A stretch of DNA of 64,000 bases from NCBI RefSeq assembly GCF_958450345.1, contig NC_088780.1, positions 31,643,667 through 31,707,666 of the forward strand, read 5' to 3'. The notes beneath the pieces are model-generated. The model ran no database searches. It saw only the letters and a list, made by a program, of their open reading frames with translations, and was not told the DNA's origin. Source of the DNA: Calliphora vicina (taxonomy: Eukaryota; Arthropoda; Insecta; Diptera; Calliphoridae). A program made the position numbers and the translations under genes. Shown here piece after piece: positions 1-11,814 of the stretch (its first letter is position 1; each line of letters starts with the position of its first letter).

Positions 1-599
1 TCTAAGAAATCCATATTTTGCACACTTTTTTTAAATGGATAAACAAAATTTATAGCGAACTATAAATTTTGTTTATATACACTTTTGCAATGTTTATTTA
101 TTATTGTTGTTGTTGAACTAGTGTTGCAGTTATGAGGAGTAATCGGGTACTGGGTACTTTAGAGGCAAAACTATTTTATAAAATACTTTATATAATTTAA
201 TTATTATTTAAGATGTATCGATGAAAATTTTCTGAAGTAGAACCTCTTAAATCTTTCAAAAAAAAGTCGGTCCGATTATTTGAAAACTTGTTCCTGTTTT
301 CGGCATAAGTTAGAATTAAATAATTCTCAGAAAAGAAAAAAGACCTGTAAATTAGGAACCCTAACAATTTTCCATTGGTTTTCTATGGGATTGAGATCAG
401 TACCTCGTTACTGTATTGTATGTGAGAAACTTTTCATTCGAAACATTTATAAACTTCCTGTTAAACACAGGACGAGTATTAGTAAATCGTTAACTGTGTC
501 TGTACTCTTAATGTATGCAGTTTAAACATTACCTAAGTCATCCTTTTAAAAACTGAATGACTACAAGAATTTTTAAATGTTTTTCGATGCGAAAACTTC
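1..599. other. AT-rich sequence, no gene seen
   Basis: I see no recognisable coding exon, RNA gene or clear repeat here. Open frames in it are short and without familiar motifs. Confidence 0.5.
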
Positions 600-893
600 T
601 CCCAAGTTACAGAAACGGGGTACTGGGGTCATTGTCGTTAGATTGTTTAAACATAACATCTTTTAAAATGGACCTGTATCCGATTCCTACCATAATATTG
701 CCACCGCCAAACTTCACTGTTTTATTTCCAGTCATAATGTTCTCCCATCACCACCTCTTAGATTGTATTTGGATTCATCCGAAAAGAGAACAGAATTCCA
801 TTTCTGTTTTGAACAGTTTAAATCTTCTTTGGCAAATTATATACGAGCAGTACGGTTTTTTTGTAGAAATAAGAGGTTTTTTCGCTGGGCGAT
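600..893 (-). pseudogene. Tc1-like (DD34E) transposase relic
   Basis: The minus strand carries frameshifted pieces of a Tc1-type transposase. One piece reads KKPLISTKK; after a frameshift comes WNSVLFSDESKYNLRGGDG, which contains the first catalytic Asp in the FSDES context. FGGGN follows after further breaks. The same segments in the same order occur in the element at 38956-41900, so this is a decayed copy of that family. No terminal repeats were recognised. It is a dead fragment. Confidence 0.7.
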
Positions 894-2030
894 AGTTCGA
901 TAACTATATTTCTCTATGTTTTTGGCTTCGATCCAGCATAAAATAGTTTATTACTAGTTGACCCATTGATATATGGATATCGATAGACGATACAATGGAT
1001 AAGAAAGGAAGAAACATGGGAATTTTGAGTCCCAATGATAAAACTTGAATAAAAAGTTTTTTTATATTTTTTTTAATTGCAGTCATTCAACTATTGTATG
1101 GCTTTTTTATAATTCTAATTTAAATTTTAGAAGCCGTATTCAGATATTATCTAGATACATGATGAATGCTCCAAAATCCATTGCAATTTTTACCATAAAA
1201 TGACACAGGCTATTCATAAAGTTTTTGAAACATTATTTAAATGGTAAAAAAGTTTTTAAAACTTCATATAGATTAGAAACATTTCGAGAAATTGATTGAG
1301 TACATCCTCAGTAGGGATCATATAAACATTGGGACACATGGATTGAGGAAGTAAAATATTATGCCACTAATTACCAAAAAAAAGTTTGAAGTATTAGGCA
1401 GTTTAAAAGATGAGACAAATCAATTGATTAAGATTGTCTAAGAAACTCGGAAATCTAAAACAAAGATTTGGTTTAAAAATTTTAAAACTTAAGTAAACAC
1501 ATAGTAATTTATTGATAAATATAATAAAATGAATTGAATCAAACTATTTTCATGCAGTGCCAAACTCACTAAAATCGAAATTTAATCCTATACTAACCAA
1601 TTTTAATTTATGAGCTCAATATTTTATTTATTTCATATATATTTTTTTAATGAAATTTTGAAATCAAACAATAACCAACTATTTTTAAGTGCATATTTTT
1701 TATATTTTAATAGCATATTTTTCGTTTTTAAGTGCATATTTTATGCGCATAAAACACTTTTTTTAGAGCATATTTTTGGTTGCCCTGGTTATAACTAAAA
1801 GTTATGTTTTTATACATATATATTTTTGTTTATATTATTTTTATTGATTTCTAATAGTAATACATAATAAAAATATGTAAATGTATTATTAATATATACA
1901 TAAATGCATGGTAGAACTATAATAATGAATGATATAAATAATGAATGATGATTAAATAAAATCATTAATGATATTGTTGAAAATTTAACTTGCAGTGCTA
2001 CTAACAAATTTTTTTTTTTCACATTTACAT
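894..2030. other. Intergenic, AT-rich, no gene seen
   Basis: Very AT-rich sequence with homopolymer runs. No splice-consistent coding sequence or known repeat was recognised. It lies beyond the 3' end of the minus-strand zinc-finger gene. Confidence 0.45.
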
Positions 2031-2056
2031 ATGTTTTATTCTTTAAAATCTCAAAG

Positions 2057-2062
2057 TTTATT
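2057..2062 (-). terminator. Poly(A) signal AATAAA for the distal zinc-finger exon
   Basis: AATAAA on the minus strand lies about 55 bases past the TAA stop of the distal terminal exon. A second AATAAA follows at 2035-2040. Either could set the 3' end of the long isoform. Confidence 0.45.
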
Positions 2063-2116
2063 TTAATATTTTAGAAACTGATTTCAGTTACATTCCTTTG
2101 GTAAGTTTAACACGGT

Positions 2117-5100
2117 TTACTGAGAATGCAGTTCTCTTTCATGTTTGTAGAGACGACAGCGACGTGTGTAGCTACGATCACATTTATCACATGCAAAACG
2201 ATTATCCTTTATCTTTATTTCACGCTTTTCCGGTAAAATAGCTTCGGCATTGTGTAGATTACGCATGTGTCGTCTAAAATGATCAGATCGTCCAAATTTG
2301 TTACCACACACAGTACAAGTGAATTTTTTCTCTTCGGGCACATGAACAAGACGTTTGTGACGTGTTAATTTGTTAGGATTATAAAATATTTTATTACATT
2401 CCTGGCAGGTTACAGTCGTAGCGATCTCACTTGTTAATTTTGTCTGTTTACTTGTTAATTTTGTGGGTTTATCTTTTTTCACAACTTTCGGTTGGAAATT
2501 GTCGCGGGAGTGCACTGTTTGCACGTGTCTTCTAAAATGATCAGATCGTCCAAATTTGTTACCACACACAGTACAAGTGAATTTTTTCTCTTCGGGCACA
2601 TGAACAAGACGTTTGTGACGTGCTAATTTCTTAGGATTATAAAATATTTTATTACATTCCTGGCAAGTTACAGTCGTAGCGATCTCACTTGCTAACGTCG
2701 GTTTATCTTTTTTCACAACTTTCGGTTGGAATTTGTCGCGGGAGTGCACTGTTTGCACGTGCCTTTTGAAATGATAGGTTCGTGCAAATTTTAAATCACA
2801 AAGATGGCAAGGGATTTTCTCTTCTTCCGGCGCATGAGTAAAACGTTTGTGACGATTTAATTTCGAAACGCTGGTAAACAATTTGTTGCATTCATTACAG
2901 GCGAAAGTTGTTGCACTTGAATACGATTTTGTAATGTCGGTGTTGTTGACATGATTGCTATGTTCGGTATCATCGTCAGAAATTTCATTTGGATATTCTG
3001 TTACAATAAAACTGTTGCTTGGACTAAAACCATAAGTAAATAAAGATATATTAGATTGTGTTTAATATGAGTAAAGCAAACAAAACTGAAACCTGTAAAT
3101 CATACTACATAGTATTGGAAGAGAGCTATTATTTAATTCTGGCTAATATCTCAAAAACTAACTAATATAGAAACCAATAATAAATACAATTTGTCGAATT
3201 TTTTGTTATTAATTTGTTTATTGATCTTAAATATTGTAATATGTATGTAGATGATTTATGAACAGTTACCATTGGCTTTGCATTTTATTTCATGGATGTA
3301 TAAGTTACGAGAACGTATGTAGCTTCGTTCACATTTATTACATTTTTTCTGTTTACCTGGAGCGTGTACAGTTTGCATGTGTCTTTTTAAATTATGGGGA
3401 CGTGTAAATTTTAAGTCACAAAGATTGCAAGGAATTTTGTCTTCCTCTGGCATATGTACAGACCGATTATGGTGGTTTAACTTCCACTTAATATTAAATT
3501 CTTTATTGCAAATATTACAGACTAAAGATTTATTGCTAATATGCGATTTTTTGTTTGTACGTGATTTTGAACTGTTTATGTTATTTACACTATTGCTAAA
3601 GAAATTATCTGAATTATCGTTAACTGTTGGATCCTCATTTACTAATGCGTTTGTGCATTGTATTGCTGTATTAATACTTTCAGTATCAGTTTCAGTAAGT
3701 TCATTTTTGTATTCTGTTAAGATAAAATTGTTGATCGTCCTAAAAAGAACATGAAAAGAAACGTTTGTTCATTAGATTGTGCAGAGTACATATATTGTGG
3801 ATCATATGTTGACACCTTGTAACTGACAATTTAACTTAACTTTGTTCAAAGTTTTGTTAATTCGTACAAGTTATCAATTTATGACCATCGTTTTGTAGAA
3901 ATCGGTTTTAGTATTTGTAATGCAAAAATATTTGTCCGAAATCATTTAATTAGATTAGTAGTTCTTAAATATAACTTAGATATGGTTTGTTTTAATTTTT
4001 TCTCAATTTTTTTTTCAGAGAAGGTCGTTTTTTACAGCCCGTGCAAATACAGACGGCGAATAAGGTGGAATTTTTAAGTACATATGTATATGTACATTAT
4101 GTGGAGAACCCTAAAGAATTATATCGAAATCACTTTGAAATTTCCAGAGTCATTAAAGAAATTTCGTGAGGTTAGGTAGAAAAACTTTTTTCTGTGTTGT
4201 CCGAAAGTGAAAATTTTGATGTAAAACTATATGTTAGTGTAAATAAAAGTGTTTAAAGGAAAAACAAATTTCATTAGAATAAATGGTTTTAAAAGAGATA
4301 CAAAATAAGATAATTTTAAAAATTATTTAAAACTGTGTTTATGTCAAACTATTCCTTTTATTTCAAAGAATTATATTGCCAAATATTATTGTAATCATAT
4401 AGAAGCTTCCAAAGTTATTAAAGAAATTGTTTTGTGAGGTTAGGGAGAATAACTTTTTTCTAAGTGGTCCAAAAGTAAAAATGTACATGTGTAAATATTG
4501 CTTAGAGTAAGAGAAGAGTTTTAAGTAAAATTAATTTGGATTGTTTAAAGGGTTTTGAAATTATGGCTAAAAACAGCTATGAAATTCATTTATGCCTTAT
4601 AATAAAGGCATTCTCGAAAGCAATTGCGAAATAGCAAACCTTTACTCAAACACATTAGTAAATATATGGAAATTAAAAAAAAACTTACTAGGTATAAATT
4701 ACGATTGTAAATGTTAGAAATCTTGGGATATTATGTACCTTTTATTGATTTTGAATTATTTGAATTATTATATTATCAATTTTTTTTCAATACAGTTCAA
4801 TACTGAGTAAAACTTGTTTTATTTTCTAACAAGATATTTAACTAAAATTTCCAACACAGGTCTTATTTAAATCAATACAAAACTGCAAATAAACACATAT
4901 TTATGAAAATAGTTTCTTTTTAACACAAAATCTAAAAGACTTTAATACTCCCTAGTCTGTATTTTATATAAAATTAATAAAAACCTTAAATTGTAATTAA
5001 TTTTAAATAAAATATGTTTATTTTACTACATTCTACAGTAGTTTCAAACTCCTAAACTAAATGAGAACGGACATAAATTACTGTACAAATTTTAACAATT

Positions 5101-5696
5101 CTAAAAATCGTTGCATGGTATCTCATGCCTAAGTATGTATTATGTCTTTACTTACATGTCTTCACATTCATCATCATCCGTTGGCAAAATAGTTTCCTCC
5201 TTAACTGCTTCCGTTTTTACAGGGATATATTGAAATATCGTTTCGTTTGCTGGTATATCCACATCATTGTCGGTTTCTATTTTAATTTCCAAAGGAATAT
5301 CCAGTTCAGGTTTTTCTATAAAATCTATTTCATGTTTAATCTGCACCTGATCAGCAATAGATTTTAGATATTTATTGATTTGTTGGGTTTGTTGTATAAA
5401 ATCATAAGCTGATTTAAGTTTTTGAGAACAAGCTAAGCAAATAAATTGCGGCCAATGTCCTGGAGGTATATCTAGCATTATCTGAAAAATAAATAAAAAT
5501 TAAAAATATATATTTGTTTGTGATGATTTTCACTTACATTTATATTGCAAACTTCTGTTAAAAGTTGGCAATAGGATTTTTGTTCAGCTTGGCTTGGCCA
5601 GCAGGAGTCCGGTACACCCTTTAATGATTGTAAATTAATTTTGGAATTGTAGCAAGTACGGCATTGCTGGGTATCCAGTAGCTCTATGGAACTCAT
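2117..5696 (-). CDS. ZAD-C2H2 zinc-finger protein with alternative last exons (long form)
   Basis: Exons for the long form are 5696-5538, 5481-5156 and 3023-2117, giving 1392 bases and 463 aa. The ATG at 5696 opens MSSIELLD. An N-terminal ZAD follows: CRTC at residues 12-15 and CLAC in exon 2 form the C4 zinc site that in this insect family drives dimerisation and chromatin association. An acidic linker comes next, then seven C2H2 fingers encoded by the last exon (about residues 205-460). ZAD-ZNF proteins are nuclear DNA-binding factors; the target is unknown. Exon 2 ends in phase 2 at GAAGACAT/GTAAGT. That phase fits the distal exon (AG/TCC) and equally the proximal exon at 3739-3256, so one ZAD can be joined to two different finger sets. 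The gene is divergent to the ATAD3 gene. No orthologue can be named from sequence alone. Confidence 0.82.
2268..2790 (-). repeat. Tandem two-finger coding repeats in the distal zinc-finger exon
   Basis: Blocks encoding a finger pair (CQECNKIFYNP... then CTVCGNKFGRSDHF...) and the linker FQPKVVKKDKPT recur at offsets of about 234 and 258 bases. About 170 bases are nearly identical between 2271-2440 and 2529-2700. The 24-base length difference is an extra linker stretch with KLTSKQT. This is recent expansion of finger pairs inside one exon. Confidence 0.8.
3217..3222 (-). terminator. Poly(A) signal AATAAA after the proximal terminal exon
   Basis: An AATAAA lies 34 bases past the stop of the three-finger exon and before the distal exon. 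It would let the short isoform be polyadenylated on its own. Confidence 0.5.
3256..3739 (-). CDS. Proximal alternative terminal exon (3-finger isoform)
   Basis: The acceptor TTTTTAG at 3740 opens an exon that is open in the frame set by the phase-2 donor at 5155 and ends with TAA at 3256. The resulting isoform is 969 bases, 322 aa. It begins TINNFILTEYKNEL, clearly homologous to the distal exon's SNSFIVTEYPNEI, so the two exons arose by duplication. It holds three fingers, the last ending in Cys instead of His (C2HC). A GT at the end of the exon (NANG/GTAACTG) would give phase 1 and cannot join the distal exon in frame. The two exons therefore look mutually exclusive. Confidence 0.75.
3740..5155 (-). 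other. Shared intron of the ZAD gene
   Basis: AT-rich intron between the ZAD-encoding exons and the proximal terminal exon. I saw no third alternative zinc-finger exon and no recognisable transposon in it. Confidence 0.5.
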
Positions 5697-6268
5697 TTTT
5701 AAAGTAACTAACAATCAACTAGTGTATTATTGGTTACTGATTCAATTATAGTAAAATTATTTGTATTTTACAGATTTTTTATGAATAAAACAAAACGCAC
5801 AGTTTGTATATCTACAATTTTTCAGTATTAAATCAAATTTAGCAAGGTGGTGTTAGTTTGACAATAACAATTAGTACAAATACAACTCGCATTTTGTTTT
5901 TGCTTAAATGGATAGATGGTACTGTCAAAGTTTTTGTTGCTTTTGGGGTTATTGCAATAACAAACCGAGGTACATTTGACAGTTGTAAACCACAACAATG
6001 AACCTGGTAAATTTGCCTTGTTTACATTATAGCTGCTAACAGTCACTGTACAGTGATAACTTTTATTTACATTGAAATTTTGTAGTATTTTATTGATAAT
6101 ACTTTTTTCCTACTACAATTTTTACTAACTGTGTTTTCTTATTAAAACAATCATCATCATTACGTCTTATCACGTTTTTTTCACATCGTGCATATAAAAC
6201 CCAGAAAAATTACCGAAATTTTAGAAATTTATCAATTAAAATACAAACACTCTTAAGTTTTAATAATA
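5697..6268. promoter_or_regulatory. Divergent promoter region between ZAD gene and ATAD3 gene
   Basis: Only 572 bases separate the two oppositely directed start codons, so both promoters must lie here. No clear TATA box or initiator could be assigned. Short open frames inside show no recognisable domain. Confidence 0.5.
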
Positions 6269-8639
6269 ATGTCTTGGTTATTGGGTAGAAATAGGCCTCA
6301 ACAGCCCCAAGAAATGGCTGGTGCTGAAGGCGGTGATCCTGAGGGTAAAACAGCCGGAGATCGTTCCGGTGATGCTCAATTGTCCAAAGCCGAACGCAAG
6401 GCCATGGAAGCATATCGTTTCGATTCTTCAGCCTTAGAAAGAGCCGCCGATGCTGCCCGTACTTTGGAAAAGTCAAGTAAGTGAATATGATGAAATCATT
6501 TAGATTATAATAATTGACTGAACAATTGTGTGGACTAAGAGGAGGTGGGGGTTTACGTATTGTACATTTATACCTTAATTGCATAATCATATGTACATAC
6601 ATGTGCTGTAATGATAATGATAACGATTGTTTCTATGTCAATTATGTTTAGAACTATTAGGAAAATTTATGAATGATAAACAATTTGTTGGTGTATTTTA
6701 GAACATGCCCGTGAAGCTTTAGAATTGTCTAAGGCCCAGGAAATAACACGCCAACAGGAATACCAACAAAAAGTAAAAGAGTATGAGGCTCACATCGAAC
6801 AAGCCAAGGTGGAACAAAAACGCATTGATCATGAGGAGAGAAGAAAAACTTTAATTGTAAGTAGCACACTAGCATGGTTGTAATTATTGTTTATATTCAA
6901 ATTTTGTTTCAATGATTTCTTAGGAAGAGACCAAACAACAACAGCAACGTGCCCAGTATCAAGATCAATTGTCGCGTAAACGTTATGAAGATCAATTGTC
7001 CCAGCAACAGCGTGTTCAAGAGGAAAACTTGAGAAAGTATGTTAAAATTTTAAGATTTTTAGTAACTGGCTCTTTTTATTGACATTTTGTGTTTTTAGAC
7101 AAGAGGAAAGTGTGGCTCGCCAGGAAGCTATGCGCCGCCAAACTATTGAACATGAAATTGAAATGAAAGAAAAGAATCGTTTGAAACTATTGGAACATGA
7201 AATGCGTGTCAAGGCCAAAGTTGATCGTGAAAATCGTGATATTAATTTGGAGCAAATTCGCTTAAGAGCCCAAGAGCAACGTACCACCGTTATGGAAGGC
7301 ATCAAGTAAGTAAAATGTGTAGAAACACTTTCACTTCGTTTTTGGAATAAATTATTATGTTTTAGACATTAGTTTTTGGTTGACTAAACTAAATTTTTCT
7401 CGATTTCTTTCACTTTAGAACTGCTGGTTCCGTTATTGGTGCCGGTATGGAGGCTATGCTTACCGATTGGGACAAGGTACTAACCGCTGCTGGTGGTCTA
7501 TCTCTCTTGGCCTTGGGTGTTTATGCCGCCAAGGGTGCTACCGGTGTTACATCACGCTATGTCGAGTCACGCATTGGCAAGCCAACTTTGGTGGGTGAAA
7601 CCTCACGTTTTGCCATGCTCGATGCCGTCAGACATCCCGTCAAATTCATTAAGAAACTGAAATCGAAACCTGCCGATGCTTTACAAGGCGTTGTACTCAA
7701 TCCCAAATTGGAGGAACGTTTACGTGATGTAGCCATTGCCACGAAAAATACACGCATTAACAGAGGCATGTATCGTAATGTTTTGATGCACGGTCCCCCT
7801 GGTACCGGTAAGACTATGTTCGCCAAAAAGTTGGCCGAACACTCCGGTATGGACTACGCCATTATGACTGGTGGTGATGTAGCACCCATGGGCAAAGAAG
7901 CTGTTACAGCTATACATAAAGTTTTCGATTGGTCACAGACCAGTCGTCGTGGTCTTTTGCTGTTTGTTGATGAAGCTGATGCGTTCTTGCGCAAACGTTC
8001 ATCGGAACATATATCAGAAGATTTGCGTGCCGCTTTGAATGCTTTCTTGTACAGAACCTCTGAACAAAATTCTAAATTCATGTTGGTATTGGCTTCGAAT
8101 ACACCCGAACAGTTTGATTATGCCATCAACGATCGTTTGGATGAAATGGTCGAGTTCACATTGCCCGGTCTGGAGGAACGTGAACGTTTGTTGCGTTTGT
8201 ACTTTGATAAATACGTTTTGCAGCCAGCTGCTGAGGGTGCCAAGTAAGTTGAATTTAAGTTTATTTAGTTTTGTCTGTGTTTAACTTTATTTTTACTTTT
8301 CTAGACGCTTTAAATTGGAACAATTCGATTATGGTGCCACTTGTACAAAAATGGCTAAAATCTGTGCTGGCATGTCTGGTCGTGAAATTTCCAAATTGGG
8401 TGTATCCTGGCAGGCCGCTGTCTATGCTTCCGAAGATGGTGTTTTAACCGAAAAGATGGTGTTAGACAAGGCCGAAGCTGCTGCCACTCAACACAAACAA
8501 AAGGTATAATTTAAATAAATTTACAAATCTTCCACAGCAACTAATATTTGTATGTATTAATTTTCTTTCACAGATGGCCTGGTTATCGGAACAAGAACGT
8601 TTGGATCACAAATCTATCACCGGTGGCAAAGGGGAATAA
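6269..8639 (+). CDS. bor: ATAD3 mitochondrial AAA+ ATPase (belphegor orthologue)
   Basis: Seven exons (6269-6476, 6702-6856, 6924-7036, 7099-7305, 7419-8243, 8305-8503, 8574-8639) with GT-AG borders give 1773 bases, 590 aa. ATAD3 proteins sit in the mitochondrial inner membrane and are tied to nucleoid organisation, cholesterol handling and cristae structure. The N-terminal third is charged and rich in Glu/Gln/Arg, forming the long coiled coil of the ATAD3 N-domain (about residues 60-235). A hydrophobic stretch at about 251-271 is the membrane segment. The AAA+ module has Walker A GPPGTGKT at 352-359 and Walker B LLFVDEAD at 408-415. The start context is AATAATATGTCTTGG. Length and order match the Drosophila protein. 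No breaks seen; the orthologue call is confident. Confidence 0.95.
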
Positions 8640-9470
8640 GCTGCTGCTAGCTTAAACTAGGTGTAGTAAAAACTGCAGGTTACTATTTACTAAACAAACA
8701 TTTTCCTTATATAAGTGTATATGTAAACATAACACTGCTGGTCGTAATTAAGTTTTAAGTTAAGGAACAAAAATCATGTCCCCTCACCCCCCAAAAAAAC
8801 TTTTTAAAAGTTCTTCATAACCAAACAATTTAACACTCATACAAAGAAAAAAGCAAAGCTTTCTTATTGTTGAACTCAGGCTTTAAATTCACAACAACAA
8901 CAAAAAAATAAGTCCAACTGCCAATGCCAACAGATTCAGGGAAATTGTTTAATTTAAGATTTTTTATTACTGCCTTTAAATTATAACGATTTTCCCTAAA
9001 TTATTTAAATTTTTTTTGGCCCATAAACAAATCATTTAAATTTTATGTTGTATATGAATAGCATGTAAATAATATATAGATATTCTTAAGATTTATATTA
9101 CCAGTTTAAGAATCTTTATTATTGCTGAAATTTCGTAACTATTATACACACCAGTCGTGTATTTAAAGAGAATTTATCCATATAAAGAAAGCTTTGTTTA
9201 AGTTAAAGTAGCAAAAACGAAAGACTTTATGTTGTTAATGACTGCTGGTAAACAAATTTAAAAAGAAACTGCATTTTTGTCTATCCCATACTTTAGTTCG
9301 GACTTTGTGTATATAAAGAAATTTATATTAAACTTCTTACGCATGTTTGAATTTTGGTAGGGTTTTTTGTTTTATATGGCCTTTTTTAGCTTTAAAACCA
9401 AGTGATTTTTTCTGTTGTTTTTATATATATATATAAAATAAATGTAAAATTTTTATTTTATCCAATTTTT
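8640..9470 (+). other. Likely ATAD3 3' UTR and downstream AT-rich sequence
   Basis: Non-coding sequence directly after the TAA. An AATAAA near 9437 is one possible 3' end. No other gene is visible. Confidence 0.35.
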
Positions 9471-11379
9471 TTGTGTTTATTATTATTTTTGTATTTTGAT
9501 TTAGTAGTAGTAATATGTTGTACGGATTTGAGAAAGAAACTGTTAAAATAATAAAGAAATTTAAGAATGAAATTGAAAACTGGTTGTTTTGCACTATAGG
9601 GTTTATCTTTCGGTTTAAGATAGTGATTTCTAGGGGCATGATTTAAACTAGTAACCTTTCTGGTTTAGCTGGTTTAAAATGTATTTTGTGACATTGACCT
9701 CCAATATTTCGCGTTAAGCTAAGTTGATTTATTGTACGGTCGTGTTCTGACACTCGCATCCCGCATAACATTTGCGATTGTAACTTGAACTCGCAAGAGA
9801 GGTGTTCTGTAAATCGTTAGACATAGCGAGTTCAAATCGAAAGAGTATACTGCAGTGAACTGATTTATTTTGACTAAATCAAACCTTACAGAAACAATAA
9901 GATAATTTAAATATTTTATTAAAAATATGAAATTTTTCAAAAAACAACTGATCTAAGTGATCTTCGAGAAATGTAAGTTGCCAGTCACCGATATTCTATA
10001 AATCATTTAAATCATAAAAACATAAATTTTTTATTTCAATGATATAATTTATTAAAATCTATAAAATTTCAAAATCATTTTTATTTTGAATGATGAAATA
10101 ACCGTTATTATTAAAATACCGTTACCGAAATAACAGGAAATACCGTTACTGAAATAATAAAAATTAGCGTAAACTTTACCTTTTTCAGGCAATTTTCTTT
10201 TGAATTTGCTTTTACTGCAACCCTCCCTCATTGCCAACGAACTCATAAAGTCATACAATAAAACCCATCATGTAAATCTCGTATACATATTAGCAAATTC
10301 AGACCGATCCGAATTAAGAAATTTTGTGATTTGGCCCAAAATCAACTCGATATTAAGTAATTTCTCATACATTTTGTAACTTCCAAAAATTATGTTATGT
10401 TGCTAAATTTCGTTGAAATTAACTTGAAATTACAATGAACATCTCTGTCTTACTGTAAATACTCCATATTTTTACAACCATGCACAGAACAATAATAGAA
10501 GAAAAATTTAAAACAAAATAAAAAACATGTAATTTTAATATAAAATTGTGCCAATAAATGAATAAATTCATAACTAAAACCCTTTTATTTGGGTTATTCG
10601 TTTAAAAAGTTGTTCTATATAGTATCAGCTGTGTATCGCGACGAAATTAAGTTATTTCTGTGCAGTCTGAATGTGCTATTATAACAAGAAAAGTTTGTAA
10701 CAAAGTAAACTCTCCAAACAAAAATAACGGCAAAAACTTATTTATTTGTTTACGAATGAATAATAAACGGAAATAATAAAAATCATAAGTGAAATACAAC
10801 TTGTATTGACGGAAAATACAAAGAAGAATCATAAGCAATTTTTGGCGGTAAAAAAGAACTTAAAGTCTAGTTCCAATTAAATTGCTTAGTTATGAAAGTG
10901 CAAAATAAGATAAAAGAAGCAAAAATTCAGAACAAATTAAAGTTTTATTTTCTGAAGAGCAATAAAGTGAAAATATGTTTATTATTATTTCAATTATTAG
11001 TTTTTATTAAAATAATTATCAATAAAGTGTGTGATTTAATGAAATAATAAAGCTTGGAATGTGCAATAATCATCTAAAATTATATAAATGTAAGGATTAC
11101 CAAAAGTAAAGAAATTCGAAGCAGTCTTCCTGGGTAAATGCTTTAAACGGTAAGTAAATTATTTATTATTACAAAAATGGTACGAAACACAAAGTATAAT
11201 TGGTGTTAAAGCATTGGAACAATATTTTACAAAATAAGTGACACCACAAAAACTGCAAAAGGAAAGTGTTAATTTTTTTTAGGTAGGTATCAAACAAATT
11301 TAAATAAATGATTATAACTTACAAAATTGTTACAACCAATGTAAAATCAAACGAAATACAAATAATTATATTTGTATGC
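9471..11379. other. Intergenic, no gene seen
   Basis: AT-rich sequence without recognisable coding exons, RNA genes or terminal-repeat elements. The open frames are short and without known motifs. Confidence 0.45.
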
Positions 11380-11461
11380 CGGTTCTACGCACCGGAATGA
11401 CCCGAGTTCATTCGGCCAAGGGCTGTCAACTCAGCAATCACTGCTGCTACAACAACAACAT
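11380..11461 (+). repeat. Dispersed repeat ending in CAACAA tail (possible LINE 3' end)
   Basis: A GC-richer island (GCCGGTTCTACGCACCGG, a small palindrome, then CCGAGTTCATTCGGCC) ends in a CAACAACAACA tail. The abrupt composition change and the simple-repeat tail resemble a 5'-truncated non-LTR insertion. No target duplication was confirmed. Confidence 0.3.
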
Positions 11462-11814
11462 ATAAATAATACAATAGATTGTTAATAGGGTTCCTAATTT
11501 TCCGAACTTGTTTTCTTCCCGGGGGAACTAAAATATACTTATTCCCGGAACTAAAATATACTTAATACTAAACTAAATAATTTTTTCGAATAAGTAGTCT
11601 TCATAGACCTTTGCCAGCGATTTAAAAAAAGTAAAAAAAATAACCTATATGGCACCCTCTATTGTTTACATCTCTGAAGGTCTCATCAACTAATAGACAC
11701 TCAGAGACTAATAATTACATTCTACATACATATATTCGATCCATATAGTTTATAGGCTGTACTGAGTAAATTGCTTTCTCCCTTACATGGTTGTTTATTT
11801 CTTTTATTCATATA

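Noticed and set aside
557..895. Plus-strand open frame of 112 codons
   Set aside because: It is the complement of a Tc1-like transposase relic on the minus strand; the motif FSDESKYNL is on that strand.
3256..3262. Splicing from the end of the proximal zinc-finger exon to the distal one (one long 10-finger protein)
   Set aside because: The only GT there (GTAACT) gives phase 1, while the distal exon needs phase 2; the joined frame hits a stop after a few codons.
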